A stretch of 45,003 nucleotides of DNA from contig CAWDUO010000003.1 in NCBI GenBank assembly GCA_963805475.1, forward strand, positions 1-45,003, read 5' to 3'. The notes beneath the pieces are model-generated. The model did no database searches, was not told where the DNA came from, and worked only from the letters and a program-made list of their open reading frames with translations. Each line of letters opens with the position of its first letter. The first letter of the stretch is position 1. The translations under genes were made by a program, and so were the position numbers. This DNA is from VRUE01 sp963805475 (GTDB lineage: Bacteria > Actinomycetota > Thermoleophilia > Solirubrobacterales > 70-9). Below are positions 26,993 through 36,440 of this stretch, in pieces.

Positions 26993-27321
26993 CAGAGCCC
27001 CTTCCTCGCGATGCGGCGTTCGAGCTCCGCCGCGTGGCGGCGCATCCGCTCGAGCTTCGCCCTCATCCTCTCGACCTCCGCTTCCATCTCGAGCACGATC
27101 TCGACCCCGGCCAGGTTGAGCCCGGTCGCGGTCAGCCGCTGGATGTGGCGCAGCCGCTCGACGTCGCGCTGCGAGTACAGGCGCGTGTTCTTCGCCGAGC
27201 GCTGCGGCTCGATCAGCCCGCGCGCCTCGTACATCCGCAGCGTCTGCGGGTGCATCTGCGCCAGCTCCGCCGCGACCGAGATCATGAAGACCCCCCGCTC
27301 GATGTCCACCGACCCCTTCAC
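26992..27321 (-). CDS. hspR: HspR, MerR-family heat-shock repressor
   Basis: 109 residues. The MerR-type helix-turn-helix is MISVAAELAQMHPQTLRMYE followed by ARGLIEPQRSAKNTRLYSQR, then a coiled coil rich in Glu/Arg (EAEVERMRAKLERMRRHAAE). In actinobacteria HspR represses dnaK and clpB operons with DnaK as co-repressor. GTG start at 27321, two nt beyond a palindrome that fills the gap to dnaJ. I found no textbook HAIR site (CTTGAGT-N7-ACTCAAG) upstream of dnaK. Confidence 0.93.
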
Positions 27322-27322
27322 G

Positions 27323-27373
27323 TGTTCAACTGTTCCTTTTCCTCGTATAACAGGGAAAAGGAACAGTTGAACA
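27323..27373. repeat. Palindrome of the CTGTTCCTTTTCC family, copy 3
   Basis: Perfect 20-bp stem: TGTTCAACTGTTCCTTTTCC (27323-27342) and its exact complement (27354-27373), 11-nt loop. It occupies the whole space between the dnaJ stop (27374) and the hspR start (27321) inside the chaperone operon, so it would modulate read-through or message decay between dnaJ and hspR-clpB. Confidence 0.92.
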
Positions 27374-28285
27374 TCATTTGGAGGCCTTTCGGAGGAGCTC
27401 GGCGCGGGGATCGGCGCCGTTCAGGGACTCGGCGAGGTCGTCGACGATCTTGCTCTGCTCATCGCTCAGCTCCTTCGGCAGCTCGATCTCCAGCCGGTAG
27501 CGGATGTCGCCGCGGCCCTTGCCGCGGGGCTTCGGCGCCCCCTCGCCGCGCAGCCGCTGGATCGAGCCGTGCCGCGTCCCCGGCGCCACCTTGATCTTCT
27601 TCGTCCCTTCCAGGGTCGGCACCTCGATCGTCGCCCCGCGCAGCGCCTCGGCGACCGTGATCGGCACCGTCGCCTCGAGGTTGCCGTCGTCGAGCCGCTT
27701 GAACACGGGCGAGGGCAGGACGCGGGCGACCACGTAGAGGTCGCCGGGCGGGCCGCCGCTCGCGCTCGCTTCGCCCTTGCCGGCGATCTTGATCCGCGAC
27801 CCGTTCTTGACCCCGGCGGGGATCTTCGCCCGCAGCGTCTTGCCGCCGGGGCCGGGGACGCGCACCTCGGCCCCCTCGATCGACTGCTTGAAGCTCAGCG
27901 GCGCTTCCGTCTCCAGGTCGGCGCCGCGCTGCGGCCGCGGCTGGCGCCGCCCGCCCCCGCCCCCGCCGAACATCGAGGAGAGCAGGTCGCCGAGGTCGAC
28001 GAAGCCGCCGCTGCCGGCCGGGCCGGCCGTGAACGGCCCGTACCCGGCGCCACCCTGGCCCGCGCCGCCGAACATCCCCCCGCCGGAGTCGTACTCCTCG
28101 CGCTTCTCGGGATCGGAGAGCACGTCGTAGGCGCCCTGCACCTGCTTGAACTTCTCCTCCGCCGCCGCGTCGTCGGGGTTGCGGTCGGGATGGTATTTGC
28201 GCGCCAGCTTGCGGTACGCCTTCTTGATCTCCTCCGCGGAGGCGCCCTTGGAGACCCCGAGAACCTTGTAGAGATCGTCCGCCAA
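27374..28285 (-). CDS. dnaJ: DnaJ-family co-chaperone, zinc-finger-less (CbpA type)
   Basis: 303 residues. J domain at 1-70 with the HPD motif (ARKYHPDRNPDD), a Gly/Phe-rich linker (GGGMFGGAGQGG...SSMFGGGGGG), then the C-terminal beta domains (GAEVRVPGPGGKTLRAKIPA). The four CxxCxGxG repeats are absent, so this is a type II DnaJ. TTG start at 28285 with AGGAGGG 5 nt upstream; the grpE stop TAG overlaps that site. Confidence 0.92.
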   Translation of the reverse strand: MADDLYKVLGVSKGASAEEIKKAYRKLARKYHPDRNPDDAAAEEKFKQVQGAYDVLSDPEKREEYDSGGGMFGGAGQGGAGYGPFTAGPAGSGGFVDLGDLLSSMFGGGGGGRRQPRPQRGADLETEAPLSFKQSIEGAEVRVPGPGGKTLRAKIPAGVKNGSRIKIAGKGEASASGGPPGDLYVVARVLPSPVFKRLDDGNLEATVPITVAEALRGATIEVPTLEGTKKIKVAPGTRHGSIQRLRGEGAPKPRGKGRGDIRYRLEIELPKELSDEQSKIVDDLAESLNGADPRAELLRKASK

Positions 28286-28294
28286 GCGGCCCTC

Positions 28295-28906
28295 CTACTC
28301 CGCCACCACGACGCGCGCCGGCCGCAGCAGCAGCTCGCCCAGCCGGTAGCCCTTCTGCATCGTCTCGACGACGTGGCCGGACTCGACCCCGTCGGCCGTC
28401 ACCGCAGAGAGCGCCTCATGCGCATGAGGATCGAACTTCTCCCCAGTCGGATCGACCGCCTCGATCCCATGCTTCACCAACGAGTCGCGCAAGCTCCGGA
28501 ACACCAGGAGGACGCCATGCGCCAACGCATCCTCGCGAGTCCCCCTCGGGATCCAGCCCCACCGCCTGAATAGCCCGCTCCAAATCGTCGAGCACAGGCA
28601 GAACGTCCCGAACGACTTCAGCTTTCCCGCGCCCGGCGGCGGCCAGAACGTCCGCCGACATCCGCTTGCGGAAATTCTCGAAATCGGCCTTGGTCCGCTT
28701 GGCGAGATCCAGATACTCGTCCCGCTCCGCGAGCAGCGCATCGAGGTCGTGCTCGACACGGCCAAGTCCCTCGGCGTCCTTCTGCCCCGCCCCTCCCGCG
28801 GGTGGCGGGGTAGGGGGGACCGGCCCTGAGGAAGCTTTAGCTACCGCAGGGGCCGGTGGGTCCCCTGCCCCGACAGGACCCGCGGGCCGCTGCGGTTCGT
28901 CCCTCG

Positions 28907-28910
<4 letters not shown>
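28295..28910 (-). CDS. grpE: GrpE nucleotide exchange factor, one frameshift
   Basis: Releases ADP from DnaK. A long Pro/Ala-rich N-terminus (to about 45) precedes the coiled coil (RDEYLDLAKRTKADFENFRK) and the VLPVLDDLERAIQA motif; after the break come HGVLLVFRSLRDSLVKHGIE, FDPHAHEALSAV and the C-terminal GYRLGELLLRPARVVVAE. Removing one base in the CCCCC run at 28541-28545 (plus strand) joins the halves into 204 residues. GTG at 28910 overlaps the dnaK stop. The N-terminal part contains a palindrome. Confidence 0.9.
28795..28886. repeat. Palindrome inside the grpE N-terminal coding region (GCGGGTGGCGG family)
   Basis: CCCGCGGGT (28795-28803) pairs with ACCCGCGGG (28878-28886); CGGGGTAGGGG with CCCCTGCCCCG; and GGCCCTG with the CAGGGGCC region across an AAGCTTTAGCTA centre. 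ACAGG is bulged beside ACCCGC, as AGG is in the purC/P450 spacer copy. It is translated as GrpE residues 9-39, a Pro/Ala/Gly-rich disordered segment. Confidence 0.7.
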
Positions 28911-30787
<1,877 letters not shown>

Positions 30788-30862
30788 CTATTACCTCCGA
30801 GTTGCAGGGGTTTTCGTCTGACTGGCAGAGAGCCGCCGAGCGGACTCTAAAAATCTAAGCGT

Positions 30863-30891
30863 TAGTGTGGCAGATATCCGGCAGATGTCAA
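30863..30891 (-). promoter_or_regulatory. Putative dnaK operon promoter with phased direct repeats
   Basis: On the minus strand TTGACA (30891-30886) is a perfect -35; ACACTA at 17-bp or CACTAA at 18-bp spacing is the best -10. Between them GGCAGAT (plus-strand reading) occurs at 30869 and 30880, exactly 11 bp apart, a possible operator for HspR or another repressor. The message has a leader of about 70 nt with a strong ribosome site. Confidence 0.55.
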
Positions 30892-30900
30892 CTGGCTGCG

Positions 30901-31010
30901 AGGGAGGGACGGAGTCCCCTCCCGAAAGAAGCCGTCGCGCAGCTGGGTTGGCGCCCAGGGTTCGGGCGTCCGTCCTTGAGCTTTTTCGGGAGGGGGACTC
31001 CGTCCCTCCT
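30901..31010. repeat. Large palindrome, 62-nt core family, copy B
   Basis: Outer arms GGAGGGACGGAGTCCCC-TCCCG and CGGGAGGGGGACTCCGTCCC (one bulge), at 30901-30924 and 30987-31010. The core begins AAAGAAGCCGTCGCGCAGCT on the plus strand, opposite in orientation to copies A, C and D, and ends CCTTGAGCTTTTT. It separates the divergent dnaK operon and nth. Confidence 0.92.
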
Positions 31011-31019
31011 TGCGCTGGC

Positions 31020-31025
31020 TAGGGT
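31020..31025 (+). promoter_or_regulatory. Putative -10 box of nth
   Basis: TAGGGT ends 8 nt before the ATG at 31034, just outside palindrome B; leaderless arrangement. Confidence 0.4.
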
Positions 31026-31033
31026 CCCGCCGG

Positions 31034-31726
31034 ATGACTGGGGAGGGGGAGAGCTGGAAGCGGCCGGAAAGGCGGCGGGTGATCGCTCTTAGAGATCGGC
31101 TCAGGGAGATGTATGGGCGGCCGGTTAATTCGCCGCATGGGGAGCCGGTTGGGGAGCTGGTGAAGACGGTGCTCTCGCAGCACACGAACGATCGGAATCG
31201 GGACCGGGCGTTCGCGGCGCTGCGCGAGCGGTTCCCGAGCTGGGAGGCGGTGCGGGACGCGCCGGTGGAGGAGGTCGAGGAGGCGATCCGGCCGGGCGGG
31301 CTGGCGCGGCAGAAGGCGCCGCGGATCCAGGCGATCCTCGAGCGGCTGGGCGAGCCGCCCGAGCTGGGCTGGACGCGCGACGCGCCGCGCGAGGAGTCGC
31401 TCGAGTTCCTGCTCTCGCTGCCCGGCGTGGGGCGCAAAACGGCGGCCTGCGTGCTGATCTTCACCTGGGGCATCCCGGAGATCCCGGTCGACGTGCACAT
31501 CCACCGGGTCGGCGGGCGGCTCGGGCTGTTCCCCGAAAAGGCCTCGTTTGAGCGCGCGCACGACGAGATGCTGGCGGTCGTCCCGCCCCAGGACGCTTAC
31601 GAGCTGCACATGAACCTGATCCGCCACGGGCGCGAGGTCTGCCGCCCGAAGCCGCGCTGCGGCGAGTGCGCGCTGCGGCGCATGTGTCCCTGGGCCACGG
31701 CTCACGCCCACCGTGGGCGCGGTTAG
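31034..31726 (+). CDS. nth: Endonuclease III-family DNA glycosylase
   Basis: Base-excision repair glycosylase/AP lyase of 230 residues. Helix-hairpin-helix LPGVGRKTAACVL contains the catalytic Lys, and the catalytic Asp is in IPVDVHIHRVGGRLG. The C-terminal [4Fe-4S] cysteines are in EVCRPKPRCGECALRRMC; the first gap is five residues against the usual six. VLSQHTNDRNRDRAF is the typical substrate-binding helix start. ATG 31034 is chosen because upstream codons fall in palindrome B. Confidence 0.9.
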   Translation: MTGEGESWKRPERRRVIALRDRLREMYGRPVNSPHGEPVGELVKTVLSQHTNDRNRDRAFAALRERFPSWEAVRDAPVEEVEEAIRPGGLARQKAPRIQAILERLGEPPELGWTRDAPREESLEFLLSLPGVGRKTAACVLIFTWGIPEIPVDVHIHRVGGRLGLFPEKASFERAHDEMLAVVPPQDAYELHMNLIRHGREVCRPKPRCGECALRRMCPWATAHAHRGRG

Positions 31727-31727
31727 T

Positions 31728-32160
31728 ATGCCCGGCGCCGAAATGCAGAAGAAGACCTTCATCTCCTTCGCGGTTCTGGTCGTCGTCCTGGCGGCCCTGA
31801 TCCCCTGGCTCGCCTTCCGCTCGCACGGCGACGCGGCCAAGGCCGAGCCGGTGCCGAGCGGCCTGAAGGAAGGGCAGTTCCTCTTCCAGACCAACTGCGG
31901 CACCTGCCACACGCTCTACGCCGCCGGCACCGACGGCAACTTCGCCCCCGACCTCGACGAACTGCTGGCGCCGAACGGCGTGCCGGAAGGGCCGACCGCC
32001 GCGGCGACGATCAAGGCGACCGAAGGCCGCGTGCTCAACGCGGTCGAAAAACGGAGTCGACAGCACGACCACGCCGGGCCGGATGCCGGCCGGCATCGTC
32101 AACTCGACCCAAGCAAAGGAAGTCGCCGCCTTCGTAGCGCACACCGCCGGCGAGGGCTGA
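31728..32160 (+). CDS. Membrane-anchored class I cytochrome c, one frameshift
   Basis: An N-terminal anchor (FISFAVLVVVLAALIPWLAF) leads to an extracytoplasmic haem domain with the haem-binding CGTCH and an axial Met in GRMPAGIVNS. The frame breaks in an AAAAA run at 32047-32051; dropping one A gives VLNAVENGVDSTTTPGRMPA and a normal ending TAKEVAAFVAHTAGEG-like, 143 residues, stop at 32158-32160. ATG at 31743 is an alternative start. It follows nth by one base; its redox partners are not in the window. Confidence 0.85.
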
Positions 32161-32206
32161 TCCCTCTCTGCGATTGCCGCGGAGGTCCGAACTCTGGCCT
32201 ACGCTA

Positions 32207-32313
32207 GGGAGCCGGGGGTTCCCCTCCCAAAAAGCTCAAGGACGGACGTCTGAACCCTCGGCGCACGACCCAGCTGCGCGACGGCTTCTTTGGGAGGGGA
32301 ACTCCCGGCTCCC
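32207..32313. repeat. Large palindrome, 63-nt core family, copy C
   Basis: Arms of 22 bp: GGGAGCCGGGGGTTCCCCTC... (32207-32228) with 32292-32313, one wobble. Core 32229-32291 is nearly identical to copy A (minus orientation). It is 46 nt after the cytochrome c stop. Confidence 0.92.
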
Positions 32314-32364
32314 CCGCTGCGCGACGGCTTCTTTGGAGGGGGGCACTCCGGCCCTCCCCCGCAC
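32314..32364. repeat. Truncated tandem end of the 63-nt core family next to copy C
   Basis: CGCTGCGCGACGGCTTCTTT follows copy C directly, then GGAGGGGGGCACTCCGGCCC, itself partly self-complementary. Same arrangement as after copy A. Confidence 0.75.
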
Positions 32365-32379
32365 CGCTAACAGCCGGAT

Positions 32380-32385
32380 TACAAT
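32380..32385 (+). promoter_or_regulatory. Putative -10 box of the PAP2-family gene
   Basis: TACAAT, a near-consensus -10, ends 6 nt before the ATG at 32392; leaderless. Confidence 0.55.
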
Positions 32386-32391
32386 CCCCCA

Positions 32392-33171
32392 ATGTCTCGT
32401 GCCGCCCGAGCGATCGGATCGCGCCTGCCCCAGGGTTGGGGGGACGCGGGGAGGCAGCTCGCGATCCTCGTCGGGGTCGACCTGGCGTACGAGTTCGTCC
32501 GCGGGATCGCCGACGGCCAGCGCTCCGAGGCGGTCGCCCACGGCGCCCGGATCATCGAGCTCGAGCGCTCCACCCACACCCTGTTCGAACCCTCCCTCCA
32601 GGCCTTCTTCCTGCCCGCCCACTGGCTGATCGACCTCGCCAACCAGCTCTACCTCAACGCCCAGTTCTCGATCGCCCTCGGCTTCCTCGTCTGGCTCTAC
32701 CTCTTCCGCAACGAGTCTTACTACTTCGTCCGCAACATGTTCGTCGTCTCGATGGGGCTCGCCCTCGTCGGCTACACCGTCTACCCGACCGCGCCGCCGC
32801 GCATGTTCCCCGAACACGGCTACGTCGACACGATCGTCGACTTCTCCAACGTCAACCACGACTCGACCCTGGCGAAGATCTTCATCAACCCCTACGCCGC
32901 GGTGCCGAGCATGCACTGCGCCTTCGCGCTGATGATCGGCGCCACCGGCTTCAAAGTCTGCCGCCACTGGCTCCCCAGGGCCTTCTGGGCCGCCTGGCCG
33001 CTGATCATCGCCTGGGTCGTCGTCGTCACCGCCAACCACTACTGGTTCGACGTCGCCCTCGGCTGGGCAGTCGCATTGACTTCAGCTCTCGCAGCCCAGT
33101 GGCTTCTCGCTCGGGCCAGGCCCCACGCCTGGTCCTGGCGCAGCGATTCGCCGCAAGAGGCCGAGATATAA
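32392..33171 (+). CDS. PAP2/Ipt1-like membrane phosphotransferase
   Basis: 259 residues, six predicted membrane segments. The PAP2-superfamily signatures PTAPPRMF, PSMHCAFALMIG and NHYWFDVALGWAVAL are present, with the catalytic His in SMH and in NHYWFD. This arrangement matches the inositol-phosphotransferase-like (Aur1/Ipt1) branch instead of lipid phosphatases. With the CDP-alcohol phosphotransferase and ino1 next door, transfer of an inositol-phosphate head group is a reasonable inference, not proven. Confidence 0.82.
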   Translation: MSRAARAIGSRLPQGWGDAGRQLAILVGVDLAYEFVRGIADGQRSEAVAHGARIIELERSTHTLFEPSLQAFFLPAHWLIDLANQLYLNAQFSIALGFLVWLYLFRNESYYFVRNMFVVSMGLALVGYTVYPTAPPRMFPEHGYVDTIVDFSNVNHDSTLAKIFINPYAAVPSMHCAFALMIGATGFKVCRHWLPRAFWAAWPLIIAWVVVVTANHYWFDVALGWAVALTSALAAQWLLARARPHAWSWRSDSPQEAEI

Positions 33172-33172
33172 A

Positions 33173-33285
33173 GGGGACATCCCGGTAGGGGCGGGACGTC
33201 TTGTACTTTTTCGGCGCCGACCTCCGGGCGTCAGCCCAATCCCGATCTCGAAAAAGTTAAGTGGAGCCCCTGCCGGGATGTCCCC
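33173..33285. repeat. Large palindrome with a different core, after the PAP2 gene
   Basis: 20-bp arms GGGGACATCCCGGTAGGGGC (33173-33192) and GCCCCTGCCGGGATGTCCCC (33266-33285), one wobble. The 73-nt interior has TACTTTTTCG and CGAAAAAGTTA as a second inner stem. It starts two nt beyond the stop codon. Same plan as copies A-D but unrelated core sequence. Confidence 0.9.
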
Positions 33286-33302
33286 GTCCAACCCTCATCC
33301 TC

Positions 33303-33308
33303 TAGCCT
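33303..33308 (+). promoter_or_regulatory. Putative -10 box of the CDP-alcohol phosphotransferase gene
   Basis: TAGCCT ends 7 nt before the ATG at 33316; leaderless. Confidence 0.45.
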
Positions 33309-33315
33309 GATCGCA

Positions 33316-33963
33316 ATGGATTCGCAGGCCCCCCCGCGGGCCCCGAGCGGCCGCCGCAACGGCCAGGAGCTGCGGGTTTACGCCCGGGAAAGGCTGATCG
33401 AGTCGCGGCTCACCCCCAACGCGATCTCGGTCGCCGGCCTCGTCGGCAACCTGATCGCCGCCGCGCTCGTCACCCAGCGCCTCTTCTTCCTCGCCGGCGT
33501 CGCCTTCGTCCTCGGCTCGGTCATGGACACGCTCGACGGCCGCTACTCGCGCATGTCGGGCAAGGGGACGCTGTTCGGCGCCTTCCTCGACTCGACCCTG
33601 GACCGGATCGAGGAGGGGATCGTGCTCGCCGCCGTCGCCGGCTACTTCGCCGCCACCGGCGACGACTTCGCCGCCGCGATGTGCGTCGTCGCCGTGCTCG
33701 GCTCGCTGATGGTCTCCTACACGCGCGCCCGCGCCGAGGCGCTCGGCGTCGAGTGCAAGGTCGGCCTGGCGACGCGTCCCGTCAGGGTGGTCATACTGTC
33801 GATCGGCCTGGTCTTCGCCAAGGGCGCCGGGATCGGCGACTTCTAGCTCCTGGCCCCGGCGGTCTACCTGATCGCGGCGCTGACCATCGTCACGACGATC
33901 CAGCGCGTCTGGCACGTCCGCAACGAGCTTTCGAGCGAGGCCGGCGGGCCTCCCGAGGTGTAA
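33316..33963 (+). CDS. CDP-alcohol phosphatidyltransferase with an in-frame amber codon
   Basis: Integral membrane enzyme that moves a phosphatidyl group from a CDP-lipid to an alcohol. The family motif DGx2ARx8Gx3Dx3D appears as DGRYSRMSGKGTLFGAFLDS followed by TLD. TAG at 33844-33846 stops the frame after GAGIGDF, yet the same frame continues with LLAPAVYLIAALTIVTTIQR and ends at TAA 33961-33963, which supplies the last membrane helix. A base error or point mutation is likely; the annotated span covers the full-length frame of 216 codons. Next to ino1, phosphatidylinositol-phosphate synthase is the favoured role. Confidence 0.85.
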
Positions 33964-34021
33964 CTAGACTGCTCTGACGGGGTGCTTTGGCACCTACGAG
34001 ACAGGAAGGACTTCAGACTTC

Positions 34022-35167
34022 ATGAGTGAGAGCAACGGATCGAGCAACGGCGCCGCCCGCACCGACGACAAGGTGCGCGTCGCGATCGTCGGCGTCGGCA
34101 ACTGCGCCAACTCCTTCATCCAGGGCGTCCAGTACTACAGGGACGCCGACCCGGCCGACGAAGTGCCGGGCCTGATGCACGTCGACCTCGGCGGCTACCA
34201 CGTCCGCGACGTCGAGTTCGTCGCCGCCTTCGACATCGACGCCGAGAAGGTCGGCAAGGACCTCTCGGAGGCGATCTGGTCGGGCCAGAACGACACGATC
34301 AAGTTCGCCGACGTCCCCCAGCTGGGGGTCAAGGTCGAGCGCGGCATGACCCTCGACGGGCTCGGCAAGTACCTGAAGGAGAAGATCGTCAAAGCGCCGG
34401 GCGAGACGGCGGACGTCGTCGGCATCCTCAAAGAGACCAAGGCCGACGTGCTGGTCTGCTACCTGCCGGTCGGCTCCGAGGACGCGACCAAGTGGTACGT
34501 CGAGCAGGCGCTCAAGGCCGGCGTCGGCTTCGTCAACTGCCTACCGGTCTTCATCGCCCGCGAGAACTACTGGGACAAGCGCTTCGAGGAGGCCGGCCTG
34601 CCGATCGTCGGCGACGACATCAAGAGCCAGGTCGGCGCGACGATCGTCCACCGCCAGCTGGCCCGCCTCTTCCACGACCGCGGCGTGCGCCTCGAGCGCA
34701 CCAGCCAGCTCAACGTCGGCGGCAACATGGACTTCTACAACATGCTCGAGCGCGAGCGGCTCGCCTCCAAGAAGGAGTCGAAGACCAACGCGGTCACCTC
34801 GATCATGGGCCACGAGCTGCCCGCCGAGGACGTCCACGTCGGCCCAAGCGACTACGTCGCCTGGCTGACCGACCGCAAGTGGGCGCACATCCGGCTCGAG
34901 GGCAAGGCCTTCGGCGACGTGCCGCTGACCGCCGAGCTGAAGCTCGAGGTCTGGGACTCGCCCAACTCGGCCGGCGTCGTGATCGACGCCGTGCGGATCA
35001 TCAAGCTGGCGCTGAACGACGGCGTCGCCGGGCAGCTCGATGGGCCGTCCAGCTACCTGATGAAGTCGCCGCACACGCAGCGCCCCGACGACGAGGCGCG
35101 CGAGCAGACCGAGGAGTTCATCGCGAAGCACGCACGGGCGAAGAAGCCGTCCGTTGTCAGCTCCTGA
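34022..35167 (+). CDS. ino1: Inositol-3-phosphate synthase
   Basis: Converts glucose 6-phosphate to inositol 3-phosphate using NAD. 381 residues of the compact archaeal/mycobacterial type. NAD-binding VRVAIVGVGNCANSFIQGVQ; GLMHVDLGGYHVRDVEFVAA; catalytic region VGDDIKSQVGATIVHRQLAR; LNVGGNMDFYNML; SDYVAWLTDRKWAHI. The leader has GGAAGG about 15 nt upstream and a small hairpin GGTGC-TTTG-GCACC at 33981-33994. The product is the acceptor needed by the neighbouring lipid transferase. Confidence 0.96.
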   Translation: MSESNGSSNGAARTDDKVRVAIVGVGNCANSFIQGVQYYRDADPADEVPGLMHVDLGGYHVRDVEFVAAFDIDAEKVGKDLSEAIWSGQNDTIKFADVPQLGVKVERGMTLDGLGKYLKEKIVKAPGETADVVGILKETKADVLVCYLPVGSEDATKWYVEQALKAGVGFVNCLPVFIARENYWDKRFEEAGLPIVGDDIKSQVGATIVHRQLARLFHDRGVRLERTSQLNVGGNMDFYNMLERERLASKKESKTNAVTSIMGHELPAEDVHVGPSDYVAWLTDRKWAHIRLEGKAFGDVPLTAELKLEVWDSPNSAGVVIDAVRIIKLALNDGVAGQLDGPSSYLMKSPHTQRPDDEAREQTEEFIAKHARAKKPSVVSS

Positions 35168-36440
35168 GCCGCTCTCGATAGCGCAGGTCGTGCCCCACCG
35201 GCGGGGCACGGCGAACGCGGTGACCGAGTACGCCGCGCGCGTCTCCGAGGAGCTGGAGCGGCGCGGCCACGAGGTGCTGCGGGTCTTCGCCGGCGACGCG
35301 ACGAAACGGCGGCTCGCCGCCGAGCCGCCCGACGTCGTGCACGTGCACGAGCCCTTCGCGCCGAGCGCCTCCTCGGCGGCCCTGCGCCACTCCTTCTCGC
35401 TCAACGTCGCCACCTTCCACCGCCCGCAGGAGCGCGTCCTCTCGACCCAGGTGGCGCGGCCGCTGGTCGAGGTCTTCTTCGGCCGCCTCGACGCGCGCAC
35501 CGTCGCCTCGCCGGCGACCGGCGAGCTGCTCGGCCGCTACTTCCCCGGCGCCTACGAGCTGGTCGAGCCGGCCGGGGAGGGGCGCGACTGGGCCGCCGTC
35601 GCCGCGCAGCTGGAGGCGATCTACCGTCGCCTGCTGGCCCGCCGCCACCCGCTCGACGGCGACCCGGAGGTGCGGGCGCGGATCGCCTCCCGCCCCCTGA
35701 TCGAGGTCGACCTGCACATGCACACCGACCACTCGCCCGACTGCGCGACGCCGGTCGAGGTGCTGCTGGAGACGGCGCGCGACCGCGGCCTCGGCGCGAT
35801 CGCGATCACCGACCACAACGAGGTCTCCGGCGCGCTCGAGGCGCGGCGGATCGCCGCGAGCATGGGGGACATCAAGGTGATCGTCGCCGAGGAGGTGAAG
35901 ACGGCCGAGCAGGGTGAGGTGATCGGCCTCTTCCTCGAGCAGAAGATCCCGCGCGGGATGACGATGGCGGAGACGATCGCCGCGATCCGCGCCCAGGGCG
36001 GGCTGGTCTACGTCCCGCACCCCTTCGACCGCTTCCACTCGGTGCCCGACTACGAGCACCTGCTCGAGATGGTCGAGGAGATCGACATCCTCGAGGTCTT
36101 CAACCCGCGCGTCGCCCTCACCTCCTTCAACGAGGAGGCCGAGCGCTTCGCCCGCAAGTACCGGATCGTCCCCGGGGCGGGCTCCGACAGCCACGTCGCC
36201 CAGGGTCTCGGCAGCGTCCGCCAGCGCATCCGCGACTTCGACGGGCCGGCCGAGTTCCTCGCGGCGATGCGCGACGCCGACATCACCCGCAAGCACAAGA
36301 ACCTCGTCTACGTGCAGGCGCTGAAGCTGCTCCAGACGACCGGCCGGCCGAAGGCGGCGAAGCGCAGCGTCCCCGACGCCAAGCCGGTGCGCGGCGGGTT
36401 GCCGCGGGGAGAGCGGCGGCGGCGGGCGAGCAAGGGTTGA
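35154..36440 (+). CDS. Truncated GT4-like domain fused to a PHP metal-dependent phosphoesterase
   Basis: 428 residues. Residues 1-140 resemble the N-terminal Rossmann domain of GT4 glycosyltransferases (VVPHRRGTANAVTEYAARVS, RGHEVLRVFAGD, DVVHVHEPFAP, NVATFHRPQERVL). The nucleotide-sugar domain is missing; only its usual last helix (DWAAVAAQLEAIYRRLL) remains. From about 180 comes a PHP domain with metal ligands in EVDLHMHTDHSPDC, AIAITDHNEVSG, YVPHPFDRF and PGAGSDSHVAQ. TTG start at 35154 overlaps ino1 by 14 bases; the start is uncertain. Likely a hydrolase; the GT part can hardly be a working transferase. Confidence 0.82.
   Translation: MSAPEPLSIAQVVPHRRGTANAVTEYAARVSEELERRGHEVLRVFAGDATKRRLAAEPPDVVHVHEPFAPSASSAALRHSFSLNVATFHRPQERVLSTQVARPLVEVFFGRLDARTVASPATGELLGRYFPGAYELVEPAGEGRDWAAVAAQLEAIYRRLLARRHPLDGDPEVRARIASRPLIEVDLHMHTDHSPDCATPVEVLLETARDRGLGAIAITDHNEVSGALEARRIAASMGDIKVIVAEEVKTAEQGEVIGLFLEQKIPRGMTMAETIAAIRAQGGLVYVPHPFDRFHSVPDYEHLLEMVEEIDILEVFNPRVALTSFNEEAERFARKYRIVPGAGSDSHVAQGLGSVRQRIRDFDGPAEFLAAMRDADITRKHKNLVYVQALKLLQTTGRPKAAKRSVPDAKPVRGGLPRGERRRRASKG

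Noticed and set aside
30971..30986. CTTGAG in palindrome B as an HspR half-site for dnaK
   Set aside because: It is part of the conserved core in all four copies, most of which are far from heat-shock genes, and the second half-site is missing.
30865..31092. Small frame beginning before nth, with a peptide KEAVAQLG...SLSF
   Set aside because: It is a translation of palindrome B. The same peptide appears in antisense frames over copies A, C and D, so it reflects the repeat and not a gene.
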